Source: Phycisphaerales bacterium UBA7708
GTDB taxonomy: Bacteria > Planctomycetota > Phycisphaerae > Sedimentisphaerales > Anaerohalosphaeraceae
Assembly (NCBI GenBank): GCA_002482415.1
Contig: DLFY01000259.1
Span: 1 to 15,825, forward strand
Reading direction: 5' to 3'
Length of the DNA stretch: 15,825 nucleotides
Every line of letters begins with the position of its first letter. The first letter of the stretch is position 1. The notes below the pieces were generated by a model that saw only the letters and a program-made list of their open reading frames with translations, was not told the origin of the DNA and ran no database searches. Below, one piece after another: positions 14,079 through 15,825 of the stretch. The position numbers and the translations under genes were made by a program.

Positions 14079-15026
14079 TCAGGCAACAATGTCGGCAAAC
14101 AAGACTGATGACAGATACCGCTCGCCGAAGCTGGGAATAATCACTACAATAGTCTTGTCTTTGTTTTCCGGTCGGGAAGCAACGATACCCGCCGCACGCA
14201 GCGCCGCACCGGAGGAGATGCCGACGAACAACCCTTCGAGTTTGGCCGCACGCCGCGCCCAGTCGATGGCCTCATCCTGATCCACCGTGACCACCTCATC
14301 GACGATCTTGAGATTCAGGGTCTTCGGTACAAATCCCGCGCCGATACCCTGTATCTTGTGCGGGCCGGGTTTAACCTCCAGTCCGGCCAGGGTCTGGGTC
14401 AGGACTGGACTCTGAGCTGGCTCGACGGCAATCGCTTTGAATGCAGGATTGCGTGATTTAATCACCTCGGCGATCCCGGTAATCGTTCCGCCGGTGCCGA
14501 CGCCGGAGACAACCATATCGACTTTGCCCTGGGTATCCGCCCAGATTTCCTCGGCGGTCGTGCGTCGATGGGCCTCGGGATTGGCAGGATTCTCGAATTG
14601 CTGCGGCACAAAGGAATTGGCTTCGGCAGAGGCAATTTCCAGTGCGGCAGCGACCGCCCCTTTCATCCCGCCGGCCGCCGGGGTCAAGATCAATTCTGCA
14701 CCCAGCGCCTTGAGCACCTTGCGTCGCTCAATGCTCATCGAATCCGGCATCGTCAGGAAAAGCCGATATCCCTTGACCGCGCAGACAAAAGCCAGGGCGA
14801 TACCGGTATTGCCGCTGGTCGGCTCAATAATCACGGTTTTATTATTAATTTTTCCGGCCCGCTCCCCCGCCTCAATCATCGCCGCACCAATGCGATCCTT
14901 GACGGAAGCCAGCGGATTGCGGCTTTCCAGTTTAGCCAGCACCCTGCCGCCGGGAATCAGTTTATTGACTTTTACCAGCGGGGTTCTGCCCACTGCCTGT
15001 ATGATATTGTCATAGATGTCCGCCAT
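14079..15026 (-). CDS. cysK: Cysteine synthase (O-acetylserine sulfhydrylase)
   Basis: This 315-residue PLP enzyme joins O-acetylserine and sulfide to make cysteine. The cofactor lysine is K43 in [15 protein letters not shown] (70-75) is the substrate loop, GTGGTITG (177-184) binds the PLP phosphate, and SSG at 271-273 contacts the pyridine ring. GIGAGFVP and the terminal PSFGERYLS stretch favour cysteine synthase over cystathionine beta-synthase. AGGAAAGGA lies about 8 nt before the ATG at 15026. The gene starts 67 bp after the cysA-like stop codon and ends 34 bp before the transsulfuration gene, suggesting a sulfur operon. Confidence 0.95.
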   Translation of the reverse strand: MADIYDNIIQAVGRTPLVKVNKLIPGGRVLAKLESRNPLASVKDRIGAAMIEAGERAGKINNKTVIIEPTSGNTGIALAFVCAVKGYRLFLTMPDSMSIERRKVLKALGAELILTPAAGGMKGAVAAALEIASAEANSFVPQQFENPANPEAHRRTTAEEIWADTQGKVDMVVSGVGTGGTITGIAEVIKSRNPAFKAIAVEPAQSPVLTQTLAGLEVKPGPHKIQGIGAGFVPKTLNLKIVDEVVTVDQDEAIDWARRAAKLEGLFVGISSGAALRAAGIVASRPENKDKTIVVIIPSFGERYLSSVLFADIVA

Positions 15027-15084
15027 AATCCAATCCTTTCCTTTTCAGGGTTAAACCTGTCGTGAAATTATATACGACCAGAAG

Positions 15085-15097
15085 TTATACGTATTAT
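15085..15097. promoter_or_regulatory. Near-palindrome at the cysA-cysK junction
   Basis: TTATACGTATTAT is palindromic apart from one base pair, with the perfect core ATACGTAT (15087-15094), and it overlaps the cysA-like stop codon. A minus-strand TATAAT (15067-15072) lies 15 bp closer to cysK, but no good -35 accompanies it. This could be an operator for an internal cysK promoter; no known regulator motif was matched. Confidence 0.25.
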
Positions 15098-15825
15098 ATA
15101 GAGTAATCGTCCGCAAAAAAACGGGCATTTTTTAATTGAATAAAGACGGATTCGCCGGCGTGCAGCATCAATTCGTTATAATGCTGACGGGTAATCTCGG
15201 CTTCTACAATCTCCTGCGTATCCTGCCGGACAAGCTGGACGCGGGCAATCGGCCCCACAGGCGCGATATGCACTACTCTGGCCGCAATCGCATCAGCGGC
15301 GGAATTTCGGGTAATGTCGATGTCGTGTGGCCTGACATAAGCGGCAGCGCTGGAAAATGCTTTGGCCTCATGTCCGCCAAATTGATGACGCCCTTCTCCC
15401 GCACGGCAATGGAAGATATTGACATTGCCCAGAAAGTTAAACACAAAGGGATTGGCCGGATTATCATAGACTTCCTCCGGGGCGCCAATCTGTTCAATCC
15501 GCCCGGCATTGAGTACTGCAATCCGGTCGGCCACTTCGAGGGCTTCTTCCTGGTCGTGGGTGACAAAGACACTGGTAATAGACATCTCGTCATGGAGTTT
15601 CCGCAGCCATTGCCGCAATTCCTTGCGGACCTTGGCATCCAGCGCCCCGAACGGTTCATCCAGCAGCAGGATTTTCGGCTCGACCGCCAGCGACCGGGCC
15701 AGCGCCACTCGCTGCCGCTGACCGCCGGAAAGCTGTTTCGGCTTGCGCGTGAGGAAGGGCTCGATCTCCAGCATGCGCGCCGCCTCGGCGATCCGCTTGT
15801 CGATCTCGGCGCGCGGCATGCGGGC
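15094..15825 (-). CDS. cysA: Sulfate/thiosulfate ABC transporter ATP-binding protein (partial)
   Basis: The gene runs off the right edge of the window; the N-terminal part with Walker A is missing. What remains holds the ABC signature [13 protein letters not shown], Walker [13 protein letters not shown], the H-loop THDQEEA, and a C-terminal regulatory region containing [10 protein letters not shown]. These and the [16 protein letters not shown] stretch resemble CysA, the ATPase that powers sulfate or thiosulfate import with CysT, CysW and a binding protein. The frame is open without a stop to the edge (two further codons past the internal ATG at 15819), so this is not the true start. Its place directly upstream of cysK supports a sulfur role. 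A molybdate or other oxyanion transporter remains possible. Confidence 0.87.
   Translation of the reverse strand, partial: ARMPRAEIDKRIAEAARMLEIEPFLTRKPKQLSGGQRQRVALARSLAVEPKILLLDEPFGALDAKVRKELRQWLRKLHDEMSITSVFVTHDQEEALEVADRIAVLNAGRIEQIGAPEEVYDNPANPFVFNFLGNVNIFHCRAGEGRHQFGGHEAKAFSSAAAYVRPHDIDITRNSAADAIAARVVHIAPVGPIARVQLVRQDTQEIVEAEITRQHYNELMLHAGESVFIQLKNARFFADDYSI

Noticed and set aside
12902..14140. Long plus-strand open frame of about 412 codons
   Set aside because: It is antisense to the clearly recognised PLP enzyme and part of cysK; its translation shows no family features, and its openness follows from the codon use of the real genes.
15027..15093. SAM riboswitch or T-box before cysK
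   Set aside because: Only 67 bp separate the genes and no conserved riboswitch core is visible.

Overview
The window looks like chromosomal DNA of a Planctomycetota-type bacterium (inference). The main clue is the elongation factor G at 4104-6200, whose switch I region reads EVKGDGAGATMDFMELERE. That resembles the specialised spdEFG1/mitochondrial EF-G1 subfamily, known from planctomycetes, spirochaetes and some deltaproteobacteria, more than canonical EF-G. Secreted sialidase-like propellers and small lipoproteins of unknown function fit the same group. No 16S or other decisive marker is present, so the phylum is a guess.

Left part (1-6300): core information-processing genes. A tRNA-Leu(GAG) with its own promoter lies on the plus strand and converges on a minus-strand gyrA-holA pair (DNA gyrase A, then DNA polymerase III delta). 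Upstream of gyrA is a consensus-like promoter with a hairpin at the predicted transcript start. Before that, two tandem intrinsic terminators close the minus-strand fusA (spdEFG1-type EF-G) unit.

Middle part (6300-12890): an accessory region. On the plus strand lie a secreted Asp-box (sialidase-like) beta-propeller protein and a UPF0316/DUF2179 membrane protein. On the minus strand lie a small three-helix membrane protein, a GNAT-YoaP acetyltransferase, a pair of putative lipoproteins, and a two-helix membrane protein with a DUF3137-like region. Between the minus-strand accessory genes is a family of related intergenic repeats with up to three modules: a palindrome (GTGGGC-CAT-GCCCAC, with a compensated variant GTGGGT-CAT-ACCCAC), a promoter-like module (TTGTGT-16-TATAAT) pointing into the next minus-strand gene, and a CTGCC...GGCAG module. 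Copies lie at about 6943-7061, 9926-9970, 11431-11643 and 12701-12790. This repeat family is the most notable undescribed structure in the window.

Right part (12890-15825): a minus-strand sulfur-assimilation cluster. It holds a partial cysA-like sulfate/thiosulfate ABC transporter ATPase running off the right edge, then cysK (cysteine synthase), then a cystathionine gamma-lyase/gamma-synthase family gene. Together these would import sulfate, fix sulfide into cysteine and move sulfur between cysteine and homocysteine.
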